Assembly (NCBI RefSeq): GCF_035956715.1
Contig: NZ_CP108381.1
Coordinates: 2,170,001 to 2,234,000 of the forward strand
From: Nocardia sp. NBC_01329
GTDB taxonomy: Bacteria; Actinomycetota; Actinomycetes; Mycobacteriales; Mycobacteriaceae
Direction: 5' to 3'
Length of the DNA stretch: 64,000 bases
Shown: positions 46,457-54,759 of the stretch, one piece after another
How the letters are laid out: each line of letters opens with the position of its first letter
How positions within the stretch are numbered: the first letter of the stretch is position 1
Position numbers and translations under genes: made by a program
Notes under the pieces: generated by a model
What the model was told of the DNA's origin: nothing
Databases searched by the model: none
The model's input: the letters and a program-made list of their open reading frames with translations, nothing else

Positions 46457-47290
46457 GTGCAGCTCGAGCACTTCAACAATGGGTGGGTCACACCTGTCCT
46501 CGCCTATTTCATGTCGTTCATCGGGTCGGTGCTCGGTCTACGGTGCGCGGTCCGTGCGCGGGCGTCCGAGCAAGCCGGTGGCTGGCTCGTCGCGGCAGCC
46601 ATCGCCCTCGGCGGCGCGGGGATCTGGGTTATGCACTTCACCGCGATGCTGGGCTTCTCCATCGACGGTATGACCATCCGCTACGACATGCCGATGACAC
46701 TGCTCAGCGCGGGTATCGCCGTCGTCGTCGTCCTGATCGGGCTCGCGATCGTGGTGCGCGGTCACCGTGAGGCCGTCGCTCTTCCGCTGGGCGGATCGAT
46801 CACGGGTATCGGCGTCGTGGGTATGCACTATCTGGGCATGGCCGCGATGAACACCGGCGCGGCTATGGAGTACAGCACCGGGCTGGTTCTGCTGTCCATC
46901 CTGATCGCGGTGGTCGCCGCGACTGCCGCGCTGTGGTTCATGCTGCACGTGAAGGGCTGGGGTAACACGATCGGCGCCAGCTTGATCATGGGTGTCGCGG
47001 TATGCGGAATGCACTACACCGGAATGGCCGCCATGAGCGCCCACCACGGCGACCACACCAGCGTGCCGGAAGGGGTCGCGCCGGTGGAATTGCTCACTCC
47101 GTTGCTCACCACCGTCGCCCTGGTGGTCGTGGGCCTGGTCGTGCTGGTCGGGGTGGCCGAGCTGGAGGTCCGCTCCACAGCGGCAGCGAAGCACGATTAC
47201 GAAACGGACGAGGGCGCGACCCTCACCACCGATCCCGCCACCCTCGCGATCAGTGGGCGCGAGTGGCCGCGGATGCCGGTGGATCGCTAG
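46457..47290 (+). CDS. stand-alone MHYT-domain membrane sensor
   Basis: 277 residues with seven membrane helices. The three MHYT motifs are WVMHFTAML, VGMHYLGMAAM and CGMHYTGMAAM, proposed to bind copper or sense O2, CO or NO. No GGDEF, EAL or kinase domain follows, only a 40-residue tail. GTG 46457 has GGAG seven bases before it; a frame from 46394 lacks a signal. Placed downstream of hypX. Confidence 0.88.
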   Translation: MQLEHFNNGWVTPVLAYFMSFIGSVLGLRCAVRARASEQAGGWLVAAAIALGGAGIWVMHFTAMLGFSIDGMTIRYDMPMTLLSAGIAVVVVLIGLAIVVRGHREAVALPLGGSITGIGVVGMHYLGMAAMNTGAAMEYSTGLVLLSILIAVVAATAALWFMLHVKGWGNTIGASLIMGVAVCGMHYTGMAAMSAHHGDHTSVPEGVAPVELLTPLLTTVALVVVGLVVLVGVAELEVRSTAAAKHDYETDEGATLTTDPATLAISGREWPRMPVDR

Positions 47291-47401
47291 TCTGCGCGGA
47301 TGTCGTAGTGGTGACATGGGGCGCAAGCCCGGTTGTCGTCGCCGGCTGGGCCGCCTAATCTGGGCGGCCGTATCTGCAACATGACCTGAGGACTGGTTCG
47401 A

Positions 47402-47503
47402 ATGGGTAGTACCGTGCTCGATATCGCCGCGCTGATCGTGATGCGTGTTGGGGATTTCTTCCAGTGGGCGACCACCGGATCGGCGGGTTTCCCCCCGCTG
47501 TGA
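47402..47503 (+). CDS. possible 33-residue small protein
   Basis: MGSTVLDIAALIVMRVGDFF then QWATTGSAGFPPL. GAGGA lies nine bases before the ATG and a strong terminator follows 20 bases after the stop, so it looks like its own transcription unit. The first 22 residues could form an amphipathic or membrane helix. I do not recognise the sequence. It could also be untranslated RNA. Confidence 0.4.
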   Translation: MGSTVLDIAALIVMRVGDFFQWATTGSAGFPPL

Positions 47504-47523
47504 ACCGGTAGTCGACTGTCGGC

Positions 47524-47558
47524 ACGGAGCCCGGACGCCGAACGCGTCCGGGCTCCGT
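47524..47558 (+). terminator. 14-bp hairpin after the small ORF
   Basis: ACGGAGCCCGGACG (47524-47537) and exact complement (47545-47558) around a 7-base loop. Weak T content after it. Confidence 0.65.
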
Positions 47559-47610
47559 CGTGTCCGTCCCGGGTGCTCGTGGGACGGCGGGCCGGGCCTA
47601 GAGTATCTCC

Positions 47611-48177
47611 ATGGCCTACGGGGGTGAGTCCGGTGCGCTGCGGCGACCGGCAACGAAGTGGTGGCTCATCACCACAGTGGCGGTGGCCGCGCTGGTCGAA
47701 TTCTGTTGTGCGGCATTGGTCTGGTTCGTGGCCTCCGACGGTTGGGCCGGATACCCGCTGATCCTGACCAGTGTGTTGCTGGTGTCGGCCGTATTGTGGG
47801 CGATCTGCGCGTTGTTCGGCCTGGTCCGTTACCGGGCCCACCTGCTGAGCGCCGTAGCTCCGCTCCTGGTGGCGGTAACGGTGGCCGTGGTGTACTCGGG
47901 TGCCGCCGAACGGTCGGGTTGGCAGCTGTCGAAGGGTTCGCTGGAAGCGGCGGCGGTCGAATGCGCCGAGCGCTCCGGACCCGACCGGATCGGCCTCTAT
48001 ACCGTCGAGCTGATAGAGAGCGACGGCCGGGAATGCCGGTTCTACACCGATGGCGGTTTGATCGATCGGGTCGGATTCGCCTACCTGCCCGACGGCCCGC
48101 CACCGGAGCACCAGTCGAGCGGGACGACCTATCGGCAATACGACGGTTCCTGGTATCGCCTGGTCGTCCGCATGTGA
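47611..48177 (+). CDS. hypothetical membrane protein
   Basis: 188 residues. Three hydrophobic helices in the first 100 residues (LITTVAVAALVEFCCAALVW; LILTSVLLVSAVLWAICALF; LLSAVAPLLVAVTVAVVYSG), then a soluble C-terminal domain with two cysteines (VECAERSG, GRECRFYTD) that could form a disulfide outside the cell. No family recognised. Confidence 0.65.
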   Translation: MAYGGESGALRRPATKWWLITTVAVAALVEFCCAALVWFVASDGWAGYPLILTSVLLVSAVLWAICALFGLVRYRAHLLSAVAPLLVAVTVAVVYSGAAERSGWQLSKGSLEAAAVECAERSGPDRIGLYTVELIESDGRECRFYTDGGLIDRVGFAYLPDGPPPEHQSSGTTYRQYDGSWYRLVVRM

Positions 48178-48329
48178 CGAGCGCGCACTCGGTCCCTCGT
48201 CCGCGTGTTCAGGAGCCCACGACCGACTGCTGATCCGCAGGCGGCGAATACACCGACTCGTCGACGTGCAGCACCATGACGTGGAGATCCGTCGTGCCCG
48301 GGGCCGGGTGAGTACTTCGCCTCGAAAAC

Positions 48330-48358
48330 GAGAAAAGCCCCCGGCGGGGGCTTTTCTC
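48330..48358. terminator. bidirectional intrinsic terminator
   Basis: GAGAAAAGCCCCC (48330-48342) and its exact complement (48346-48358) around GGC. The A/T-rich ends give U-runs in both directions. It ends the membrane-protein gene and the opposing DUF397 gene. Confidence 0.85.
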
Positions 48359-48367
48359 ACGAACCGA

Positions 48368-48565
48368 TCAGTCGAACACGCCGGTCCTGGTGGCTCCGAG
48401 GAACGCGTCCCACTCGTCGGGAGCGAAGACCAGTGCGGGGCCGCCGGGATTCTTGCTGTCCCGAACGCCGACACGTCCCCGGTCCAGATGTGCAGCCTCG
48501 ACACAGTCCCGATTGCCGCCGCTTCGACTGCTCTTGAACCACTTCGCGCCGATGAGATCCATCAT
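48368..48565 (-). CDS. DUF397 domain protein
   Basis: 65 residues: KWFKSSRSGGNRDCVEAAH, VGVRDSKNPGGPALVFAPDE, then WDAFLGA, the full DUF397 consensus. Its ATG overlaps the stop of the XRE regulator by four bases, with AGGAG six bases upstream. DUF397 proteins nearly always pair with such regulators in actinobacteria (BldB/WhiJ-like pairs), often many per genome, and are thought to be their small partners. Confidence 0.9.
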   Translation of the reverse strand: MMDLIGAKWFKSSRSGGNRDCVEAAHLDRGRVGVRDSKNPGGPALVFAPDEWDAFLGATRTGVFD

Positions 48566-49446
48566 CTGTGCTCCTTCGATACGCGCAGCATCAAATCTCT
48601 GGATGCCGTTGGGGACAACGCTACATGGCGGATTCGCCTGGCCTCGTCGGAAAACCGCTCGACTTCGATATCGCGTTCCATGTACAGGTCTCCGGCCAGG
48701 CCCTCTTTGTATACGACTGGTGGCTCTTGAAGCTTGGAGGTCGGCAGGAGAGGGAAGCTGAACAGGACGAACGATCCAGCGACCAGCCCTACTGGGTATT
48801 GCTCCGACGATGGCACGATGCGGATCTCCACGCCATCGTCCTCTGATTGTGCGATCAGGGCTCGGGCTTGATCGGACATCACGGAGGGACCGCCGACGCG
48901 ATACCGAACCACCGCCTCCGACAGCAGTGCCTCGAACCGAAACCCCTCTCGATGCAGTAGATCTTGGCGCCGCTGGACCACATCGAGGATCCTCTCCACC
49001 TCGTCCGGCGATCGGTCCGGAAAGGCGGCCCAGGTCAGTGCACGTCGATATTCGCGGGTCTGAAGCAAGCCCGGCACGACGGCGGTTTGCCAGGAAGTCA
49101 CCCAGTTGGCGGCCTCCTCGAGGGCCAGATAGTGGTCGAAGCCCTCGGCGATTGCATCGGCATAGGTTCGCCACCACCCCGATCCCGATGCCGCGGCGGA
49201 CCGGATCTCCTGGGCCAGCCCGAGGAGCAACCGGCGCTCGGAATCGGTGGCCCCGTAGGCGTTCGCGAGGGCGTTGAGCGCGAGGTCGGTGACTTTGGTC
49301 TGCCTGCCGTCCTCCAGACGCCCGTAGGACTGCGGGCTGGTCTCGGCGATGCGCGACGCCGCCGATTGCGTGATGCTGTTGCGCTCCCGAAGCTTTCGCA
49401 GCTGACGGCCCAATGCCCGTCTCGGCAGCGTGGATCCAGTGGTCAC
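48562..49446 (-). CDS. XRE-family regulator with DUF5753 domain
   Basis: 294 residues from GTG 49446 (AGGAAAGG eight bases before). N-terminal XRE HTH: LGRQLRKLRERNSITQSAAS, then RIAETSPQSYGRLEDGRQTK. The C-terminal 190 residues are DUF5753 with the usual VPGLLQTREYRRAL and FPLLPTSKLQEPPVVYKEGL. Forms a two-gene unit with DUF397. Such pairs act in development and antibiotic control in Streptomyces; the local target is unknown. Confidence 0.9.
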   Translation of the reverse strand: MTTGSTLPRRALGRQLRKLRERNSITQSAASRIAETSPQSYGRLEDGRQTKVTDLALNALANAYGATDSERRLLLGLAQEIRSAAASGSGWWRTYADAIAEGFDHYLALEEAANWVTSWQTAVVPGLLQTREYRRALTWAAFPDRSPDEVERILDVVQRRQDLLHREGFRFEALLSEAVVRYRVGGPSVMSDQARALIAQSEDDGVEIRIVPSSEQYPVGLVAGSFVLFSFPLLPTSKLQEPPVVYKEGLAGDLYMERDIEVERFSDEARRIRHVALSPTASRDLMLRVSKEHR

Positions 49447-49893
49447 GATCGTTACCTTTCCTAACCGGATGAGTGGGATATGGAAAGCACCGTGGTGAAA
49501 GAGCGTGAATTTCCCCGTGGAATCGCCACGGTATCGCTTCCGAACGTGTTGCGGCACACGTCTACTGGGGAAGCGCCCGGCGCAGGTCACCCCCAGTTGC
49601 CGCTGGGGACATCGGTTCGACGCCGGGAAGGCCGAGAGCCGGTGGTCCGATCGTCGGTTGGTCACTGTCGCTCCAATCGGACCCTACGCCGGGCGCGCAC
49701 CGATACCAAGCCGGAACAGGGGATTCATCATGCGCGCCAGTACATCGCGGACCGGGCTCACGACGCAGGGGCGCGAGCGGAAACGATGCCGGCCGATGCC
49801 GTACTCGTCCAGTCGGCGCTGGGCTCACGGGGCCTCACCGTGGCGCTTTACCGGCCCCGCCGGAGCAGTCCGGCCCGGGCTAGGATCGCAATC
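49447..49893. other. 447-bp intergenic region
   Basis: Between the divergent XRE and GNAT genes. It holds two short inverted repeats, CCGTGG-N5-CCACGG (49515-49531) and CGTGT-N6-ACACG (49545-49560), near the XRE start, which may be its operators. Open frames here have no recognisable domain. Nothing else seen. Confidence 0.5.
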
Positions 49894-50517
49894 ATGTCGA
49901 CCCCTCCCGACGTACGTCCGGCCCGCCGCGCCGAGATCGGCTCCCTGGCACGCACCCTGGCCGCCGCTTTCCAGGACGATCCGGTGATGGAGTGGCTGTG
50001 GCCCGATCCGGGTCGGCGAGCCTCGGGGCTACCCCGTCTGTTCGCGACCCAGACCCGCCATCAGCATCTCGCAAACGGCGGGGTGGATATCGCGCTCGAC
50101 TCGTCGGGTGCTATCGGCGGGGTCGCCCTGTGGGACGCCCCCGGGCGATGGAAACCGTCCGTGTGGCGCGAGCTGCGTATGCTCCCGCAGCTCGCCCGCG
50201 CGTTCGGCGGACGGCTACGCGCGGGTAAAGAGCTGGTGGAACTCATGACCGCCGTCCATCCGGACGAACCGCACTGGTATCTCGCGACAATCGGCACCGA
50301 TCCGGACCGGCGCGGCCACGGCCTCGGGCAGGCTCTGCTGCAGTCGCGGCTCGAACAGTGCGACCGCGACGGAATACCCAGCTACCTCGAGTCCAGCAAA
50401 CAGGCGAACATCGCCTATTACGAACGGTTCGGCTTCGAGGTCACCACGAAGGTCACCGTCCCGGGCGGCGGCCCCGATCTGTGGCTCATGTGGCGCACAC
50501 CCCGCTCTCGTGCCTGA
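49894..50517 (+). CDS. GNAT-family N-acetyltransferase
   Basis: 207 residues. The acetyl-CoA loop is WYLATIGTDPDRRGHGLGQA, followed by YLESSKQANIAYYERFGFEV. ATG 49894 has AGGA eight bases upstream; a longer frame upstream lacks the fold. Acceptor unknown. Confidence 0.85.
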   Translation: MSTPPDVRPARRAEIGSLARTLAAAFQDDPVMEWLWPDPGRRASGLPRLFATQTRHQHLANGGVDIALDSSGAIGGVALWDAPGRWKPSVWRELRMLPQLARAFGGRLRAGKELVELMTAVHPDEPHWYLATIGTDPDRRGHGLGQALLQSRLEQCDRDGIPSYLESSKQANIAYYERFGFEVTTKVTVPGGGPDLWLMWRTPRSRA

Positions 50518-50636
50518 CCGAAACGTTCGGTGCGCCGCCGCCGCACCGATAGCGTCTGCCGACTCGGCGCTTCCGGCACGGTTTCCAGCGGCGAACGCCT
50601 CGGAGAACTCGAACGGATGTGCAGACCGGCACCCCT

Positions 50637-51035
50637 TCAGTCGATGGCGGCGATGGCGTGGATCTCGACGGCCGAGCCGTAATGCAGTTCGTTGACGCCC
50701 ACGACTGCGCGGGCGGGACGGTGCGCACCGATCCACTCGGCATAGATCGTGTCGAAGGCGGGCCATGCCGCGACGTCGGTGACATAGGCGAAGAGCGACA
50801 CCAGCCGGGTCCGGTCGGTGCCGGCGGTGGCCAGGCACTTGTCGAGGTTGTCCAGCACTTGCCGGGCCTGGATGTGGAAGGGCTGCCCGGCCGAGCTGTT
50901 CCCGGCCTGGTCGACGGGCAGCTGACCGGAGATGTATGCGAGCCCACCGTGAACTGCGACGTGAGAGTAATGCCCGAATGGTGGCCGCAGATCGGGACTG
51001 TTGCGCAGCTGGATATCGGCAGTGGGCGTAGTCAT
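50637..51035 (-). CDS. RidA-family protein
   Basis: 132 residues of the Rid/YjgF family: GHYSHVAVHGGLAYISGQLP, VSLFAYVTDVAAWP, and VVGVNELHYGSAVEIHAIAA. RidA hydrolyses reactive 2-aminoacrylate-type imines made by PLP dehydratases. The conserved RidA arginine before the C-terminal strand is replaced (NELHYG), so it belongs to a Rid1-7-like subgroup. It is the last gene of the operon beginning with the symporter at 54268. Confidence 0.85.
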   Translation of the reverse strand: MTTPTADIQLRNSPDLRPPFGHYSHVAVHGGLAYISGQLPVDQAGNSSAGQPFHIQARQVLDNLDKCLATAGTDRTRLVSLFAYVTDVAAWPAFDTIYAEWIGAHRPARAVVGVNELHYGSAVEIHAIAAID

Positions 51036-51078
51036 TTTCCTGAGACCCTTCGCGTTACGTGGTGAATGGATTCTGGTG

Positions 51079-51756
51079 TTACTTGGAGTAGTTGTAAACG
51101 GTGGCGCGGGAGACGCCGAGCAGGTCGGCGATGGCTTGCGCTGAGCTGGGGGAGTCGAAGAAGCCGTCCCGGCGCAGCTGTTTGACGAGTTCGCGCTTGG
51201 TGTCCCGGGGCAGGCCTCGCGGAGTGTTGGACCGGTCCGCGGCGAATGCCTCGATGGCCTCGCGCAGCTCGCGGGCGGTCCGGTCGCGCAGCGTCTCCAA
51301 GACCTCGCCGCGGTGCTCCACCTCGGTCGCGACGAGGTTCGCGAGGGTGAGAGTCAACGGCGACAACGATGAGACGTCGAGATTGAGGCACAGCGCCGCG
51401 ACGTAGCGTCCTTCCTTGTTCTTGATCCCGATCGAGGTGCTCTTGACCGGCCGCCCGTCGGGGAACTGGTTGGGGTAGTTCTGGATCACGCTCGGGTAGT
51501 TCGGGTCAGCGATCCGACGTAGCCCGAGCTCGGTGGCCGAGTCGCCGACCTGCCGGCCGGACAGGTTGTTCTCGATGGCGCGGATGGCGTGCTGAGGCTT
51601 GCGCAGATCATGTAGCACCACCTCGCACAACCCGGGGAACATCCGCCCGATCGCGCTCGCGATCTTCTCCGCCTCGACGAGAAGATGCTCGTCATCTGTG
51701 GCGGGGTCGGTACCGCTGTTCGTGCTGCTGGCCCTGCTGTCGTCCTCGGTGCTCAT
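51079..51756 (-). CDS. YheO/DauR-type regulator (PAS_6 plus HTH_22)
   Basis: 225 residues. The N-terminal PAS_6 domain (GRMFPGLCEVVLHDLRKPQH; STSIGIKNKEGRYVAALCLN) and the C-terminal HTH (LRRDGFFDSPSSAQAIADLL, then GVSRATVYNYSK) define the YheO/DauR family; DauR represses D-arginine catabolism in Pseudomonas. ATG 51756 is favoured by GGAGGGG eight bases upstream. It lies inside the operon it probably controls. Confidence 0.87.
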   Translation of the reverse strand: MSTEDDSRASSTNSGTDPATDDEHLLVEAEKIASAIGRMFPGLCEVVLHDLRKPQHAIRAIENNLSGRQVGDSATELGLRRIADPNYPSVIQNYPNQFPDGRPVKSTSIGIKNKEGRYVAALCLNLDVSSLSPLTLTLANLVATEVEHRGEVLETLRDRTARELREAIEAFAADRSNTPRGLPRDTKRELVKQLRRDGFFDSPSSAQAIADLLGVSRATVYNYSK

Positions 51757-51771
51757 GCCGGGCACCCCTCC

Positions 51772-52935
51772 TCATCCCTGGTTGCTGTTGATGTCCTGTT
51801 CGAAGACGCTGATCATTTTCTCGGAGGACTTGACCCCGGCGCCGGTGAGAACTACCACAGTGGTCTCGCCGGCGCCGATGGTGCCGTCGGCGATGAAGTG
51901 GTCCAGCGCCGCGGTGGCGACGCAGCTGGTGGGCTCGGCGTACAGGCCGCGGGATGCGAGCTTGCGCACCGCTGCCCGGATCGCCTCTTCGGGGACGGCG
52001 ACAGCTGCGCCGCCGGACCGGCGGATCGCCTCGACGGCCTCGGGCAGGCGGGTCGGATGGGCGATCGAGGCGCCCTCGGCGATAGTGGGCACTCGCTCGC
52101 CGCGGGCGGCCGGGTCGAGACCGTTGACCGTGTCCGCGATGGTGGCCCAGTGCTCGGGCTGCCCGACGAGCAGCCGCGGCCGGTGCTCGATCTGGCCCGC
52201 GGCGAGCAGCTCGCTGAATGCGATGTCACAGCCCAGGATGTTGCTTCCGGCGCCGGCGACGAGGACCACGTTGTCAGGGGCGCTGAACCCGAGGTCCTCC
52301 CACATCTCGTAGGCCACGGTCTTGGTGCCCTGCAAGAAGAACGGGTGCCAGTTGTGACTCGCATACGCTATCTGCTCGGACTGGCGGATCGCTTCGTTCG
52401 AGACCTGATCGCGGGTGCCCCCGACCAGCTCGATCTGTGCGCCGTACGCGCGAGCCTGGAGGATCTTCGCGGCTGAGGTGGACTCGGGCACGATGATCTT
52501 GGCTCGGATCCCGGCGGCCGCACTGTAGGCGGCGACGGAGGAGCCGCCGTTGCCGGAGCTGTCTTCGAGCACGTGCTCGGTGCCCTGGCCGACCAGGTGT
52601 GAGACCATCACCGCCACCCCACGGTCCTTGAAGCTCGAGGTCGGGTTGAACCACTCGAGTTTGAAGTGCACCCGCCGACCGTCCCAGCCCAGCGGCACCA
52701 TCGGGGTGCAGCCCTCGCCGAGGCTGACGCGGTGCCGCGCATCGACCGGGATCGCCGCCTGATAGCGCCACAGCGACCGTTCCGAGGTCACGATCTGATC
52801 GGGAGTGATGCCGGGAAGGGCGCTGAATGCCAGCGCGGTGCCGTCATCACCGCGCCAGCGCGGATCGGTGAGGTCGTAGTGGCGACCCGACCGGTCGTAC
52901 AGGAATGGGTCGGTCGTGGTGGACGCGTTACTCAT
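51772..52935 (-). CDS. PLP-dependent threonine-synthase/dehydratase-like enzyme
   Basis: 387 residues, fold type II. The PLP lysine is in NPTSSFKDRGVAV; EDSSGNGGSSVAAYSAAAG binds phosphate/substrate and VLVAGAGSNILG is the glycine loop region. It resembles threonine synthase but lacks genetic linkage to hom or thrB. Its partners are a RidA, an amino-acid-type symporter and a DauR-like regulator, which suggests beta-elimination of an imported amino acid, giving an enamine for RidA (inference). Confidence 0.8.
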   Translation of the reverse strand: MSNASTTTDPFLYDRSGRHYDLTDPRWRGDDGTALAFSALPGITPDQIVTSERSLWRYQAAIPVDARHRVSLGEGCTPMVPLGWDGRRVHFKLEWFNPTSSFKDRGVAVMVSHLVGQGTEHVLEDSSGNGGSSVAAYSAAAGIRAKIIVPESTSAAKILQARAYGAQIELVGGTRDQVSNEAIRQSEQIAYASHNWHPFFLQGTKTVAYEMWEDLGFSAPDNVVLVAGAGSNILGCDIAFSELLAAGQIEHRPRLLVGQPEHWATIADTVNGLDPAARGERVPTIAEGASIAHPTRLPEAVEAIRRSGGAAVAVPEEAIRAAVRKLASRGLYAEPTSCVATAALDHFIADGTIGAGETTVVVLTGAGVKSSEKMISVFEQDINSNQG

Positions 52936-52990
52936 GGTTGCAGTCTCTGCCCTTCTGAACGGTGCTGGGGAATGAGTGTCGTAGTGGCTG

Positions 52991-54268
52991 TCAGTAAACG
53001 AGTTCCCGCGTGTCGGCCTCCGTTCGAGGATGGCTGGTGACGCTGGCCGAGGGGCTATCGGCCGCCGGTCGGCGCCCGAGAACGGCTACCGCGATGGCGT
53101 TGCCGAGGATGTTGGTGGCGGTGCGCCCCATATCGAGCAACTGGTCGATCACCAGCAGCAGGGCCACACCGGCAGCGGGGATGCCGAAACCGGGAACGAT
53201 CGCGGCGATGATGACCAGTGCGCCGCGGGGCACCCCGGCCATACCTTTGCTGCTGATGAGCAGGACCAGGCACATCAGGATCTGCTGGCCGATGTGCATG
53301 TCGATGTTGTAGGCGTTGACCAGGAACACGGAAGTGAAGGTCATGTACATCATCGAGCCGTCGATGTTGAACGCGTATCCCAGTGGCAGGACCAAGCCGG
53401 TCGTACGCCGGTCGACACCGAAGGAGGTCAGGGAGCTGATCATCTTCGGGAACGCGGCTTCGGTGCTCGACGTGGCAAAGGCGATGAACATCGGCTCGCG
53501 GGCGGCTCGGATCAGCCGGAAGACGCCTCGGCCGAGGAACAAGGCCCCGACCGCGATCAGCGCGACCCACAGGCCGGCCAAGGCGGCGTAGAAGTTGGCG
53601 ATCAGCGAGCCGTAGGTGGCGAACGCGTCCAGGCCCTGCGTGGTGAACGCGGCGGCGACAGCGGAGAACACGCCGATCGGGGCCAGCAGCATCACGTATC
53701 CGGTGAGCTTGAGCATCACGGTGGTCAGCTCGTCGATGGCATCGGAGAGGCGGGAGGTTCCGTGCGCGGACTTCACGGCGAGCAACGCGAGTCCGAAGAA
53801 CATCGCGAACACCAAGATCTGGATGGGCTTGTTCGTGGCCAGCGCCTGGATGAAGCTCTGCGGAACCAGGTCCTCGATGAACTTCGACGGGGAAAGCGGC
53901 TTGGTGTCGATTCCGGACCCGCCGGCGGTCGCGCTCAGGTTCAGGCCGGTGCCGACCTGCATCAGGTGGGCCATCAGGAGCCCGTAGGCGCCGACCAGCA
54001 GCGACGCGGCGAGGAACCACGTCATCGAGCGCGCGAACAGCGAGCCCAGCCCCTTGGTCCCGGCCATGCCGGTGATGCCACTGACGATTGTCGCGAAGAT
54101 CAGCGGCGCGATCACCATCTTGATCAAGTTCAAGAACACGTGGGTGACCGTGTCCAGGTAATGAACGACGTCCGCACGGCTACCGGGGAGCTGGTAGTGC
54201 AACACCAGACCCACGGTGACCCCGAGCACCAGGGCGGTGACGATGAACAGGCCCATCTTGTTCTTCAT
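52991..54268 (-). CDS. DAACS-family dicarboxylate/amino-acid:cation symporter
   Basis: 425 residues, eight membrane helices with serine-rich hairpin FIAFATSSTEAAFPKMISSL and GYAFNIDGSMMYMTFTSVFL. The NIDGSMMYM segment departs from the DctA consensus at 36423-37778, so the substrate may be an amino acid. ATG 54268 follows GGAAGGAAG. It is the first gene of a four-gene unit with PLP enzyme, regulator and RidA. Confidence 0.9.
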   Translation of the reverse strand: MKNKMGLFIVTALVLGVTVGLVLHYQLPGSRADVVHYLDTVTHVFLNLIKMVIAPLIFATIVSGITGMAGTKGLGSLFARSMTWFLAASLLVGAYGLLMAHLMQVGTGLNLSATAGGSGIDTKPLSPSKFIEDLVPQSFIQALATNKPIQILVFAMFFGLALLAVKSAHGTSRLSDAIDELTTVMLKLTGYVMLLAPIGVFSAVAAAFTTQGLDAFATYGSLIANFYAALAGLWVALIAVGALFLGRGVFRLIRAAREPMFIAFATSSTEAAFPKMISSLTSFGVDRRTTGLVLPLGYAFNIDGSMMYMTFTSVFLVNAYNIDMHIGQQILMCLVLLISSKGMAGVPRGALVIIAAIVPGFGIPAAGVALLLVIDQLLDMGRTATNILGNAIAVAVLGRRPAADSPSASVTSHPRTEADTRELVY

Positions 54269-54409
54269 TGAGCCAACTTCCTTCCGGCAGCGCGCGCACC
54301 CACGCTGGTGCGAGCGAAAGCGAACCCACACTCGGCCCGGACCTTCGGACTATGGACCGGACTCTGTGTGAGCCGGAGGAGGCCAGGGACCTCCAACCAG
54401 CCATCACTA

Positions 54410-54447
54410 TAGACGGATAGTCTAAATTTGCAATATGAGTCTAAATT
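54410..54447. promoter_or_regulatory. repeat-rich promoter of the symporter operon
   Basis: TAGAC-N5-GTCTA (54410-54424) overlaps the first of two direct repeats AGTCTAAATT (54419-54428 and 54438-54447, 19 bp apart). It is the most AT-rich spot of this area, 142 bp before the symporter start. Candidate binding site of the DauR-like regulator. Confidence 0.5.
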
Positions 54448-54589
54448 CGCCGGGAAGTTCGTAGGGAACAAGCAACTCAGGTGGATCGCCTGCCCCTGAA
54501 AGGTTGCCGAGCAGGCATGAACGAGCCGAACCCAGGCAGCAGCGGTTACTGCGCCACGAGGGATGAGACATGAATCCGAGCCCCATCGC

Positions 54590-54715
54590 ACCGCTCAGCG
54601 GCAATGCATCGACCTGATCGTGCTCGAGCAGGGCGTCGACACCACCACCCCGCCGGGCGGTTCCTGTTCCATGTCATCGCCGCGATAGCCGCCGACCGGC
54701 ATGATCGTCACGGGG
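54590..54715 (+). pseudogene. serine recombinase (Pin/resolvase) remnant
   Basis: CIDLIVLEQGVDTTTPPG in one frame continues as RFLFHVIAAIAA after a one-base shift near 54655-54660; together they are the conserved middle of small serine recombinases (normally about V-L-x-Q-G-I-D-T-x-T-P-x-G-R-L-F-F-x-V-x-A-A-I-A). Neither the catalytic Ser domain nor the HTH is found around it. Remaining bases 54448-54589 show nothing recognisable. Confidence 0.65.
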
Positions 54716-54759
54716 GGTGCGCCACGACGAAACACTCATCGAGTGGTTGTGCGAACTCG

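Noticed and set aside
49480..49893. N-terminal extension of the GNAT gene or separate small proteins in this gap
   Set aside because: Sequence before ATG 49894 has no family similarity, and a ribosome site supports the internal start.
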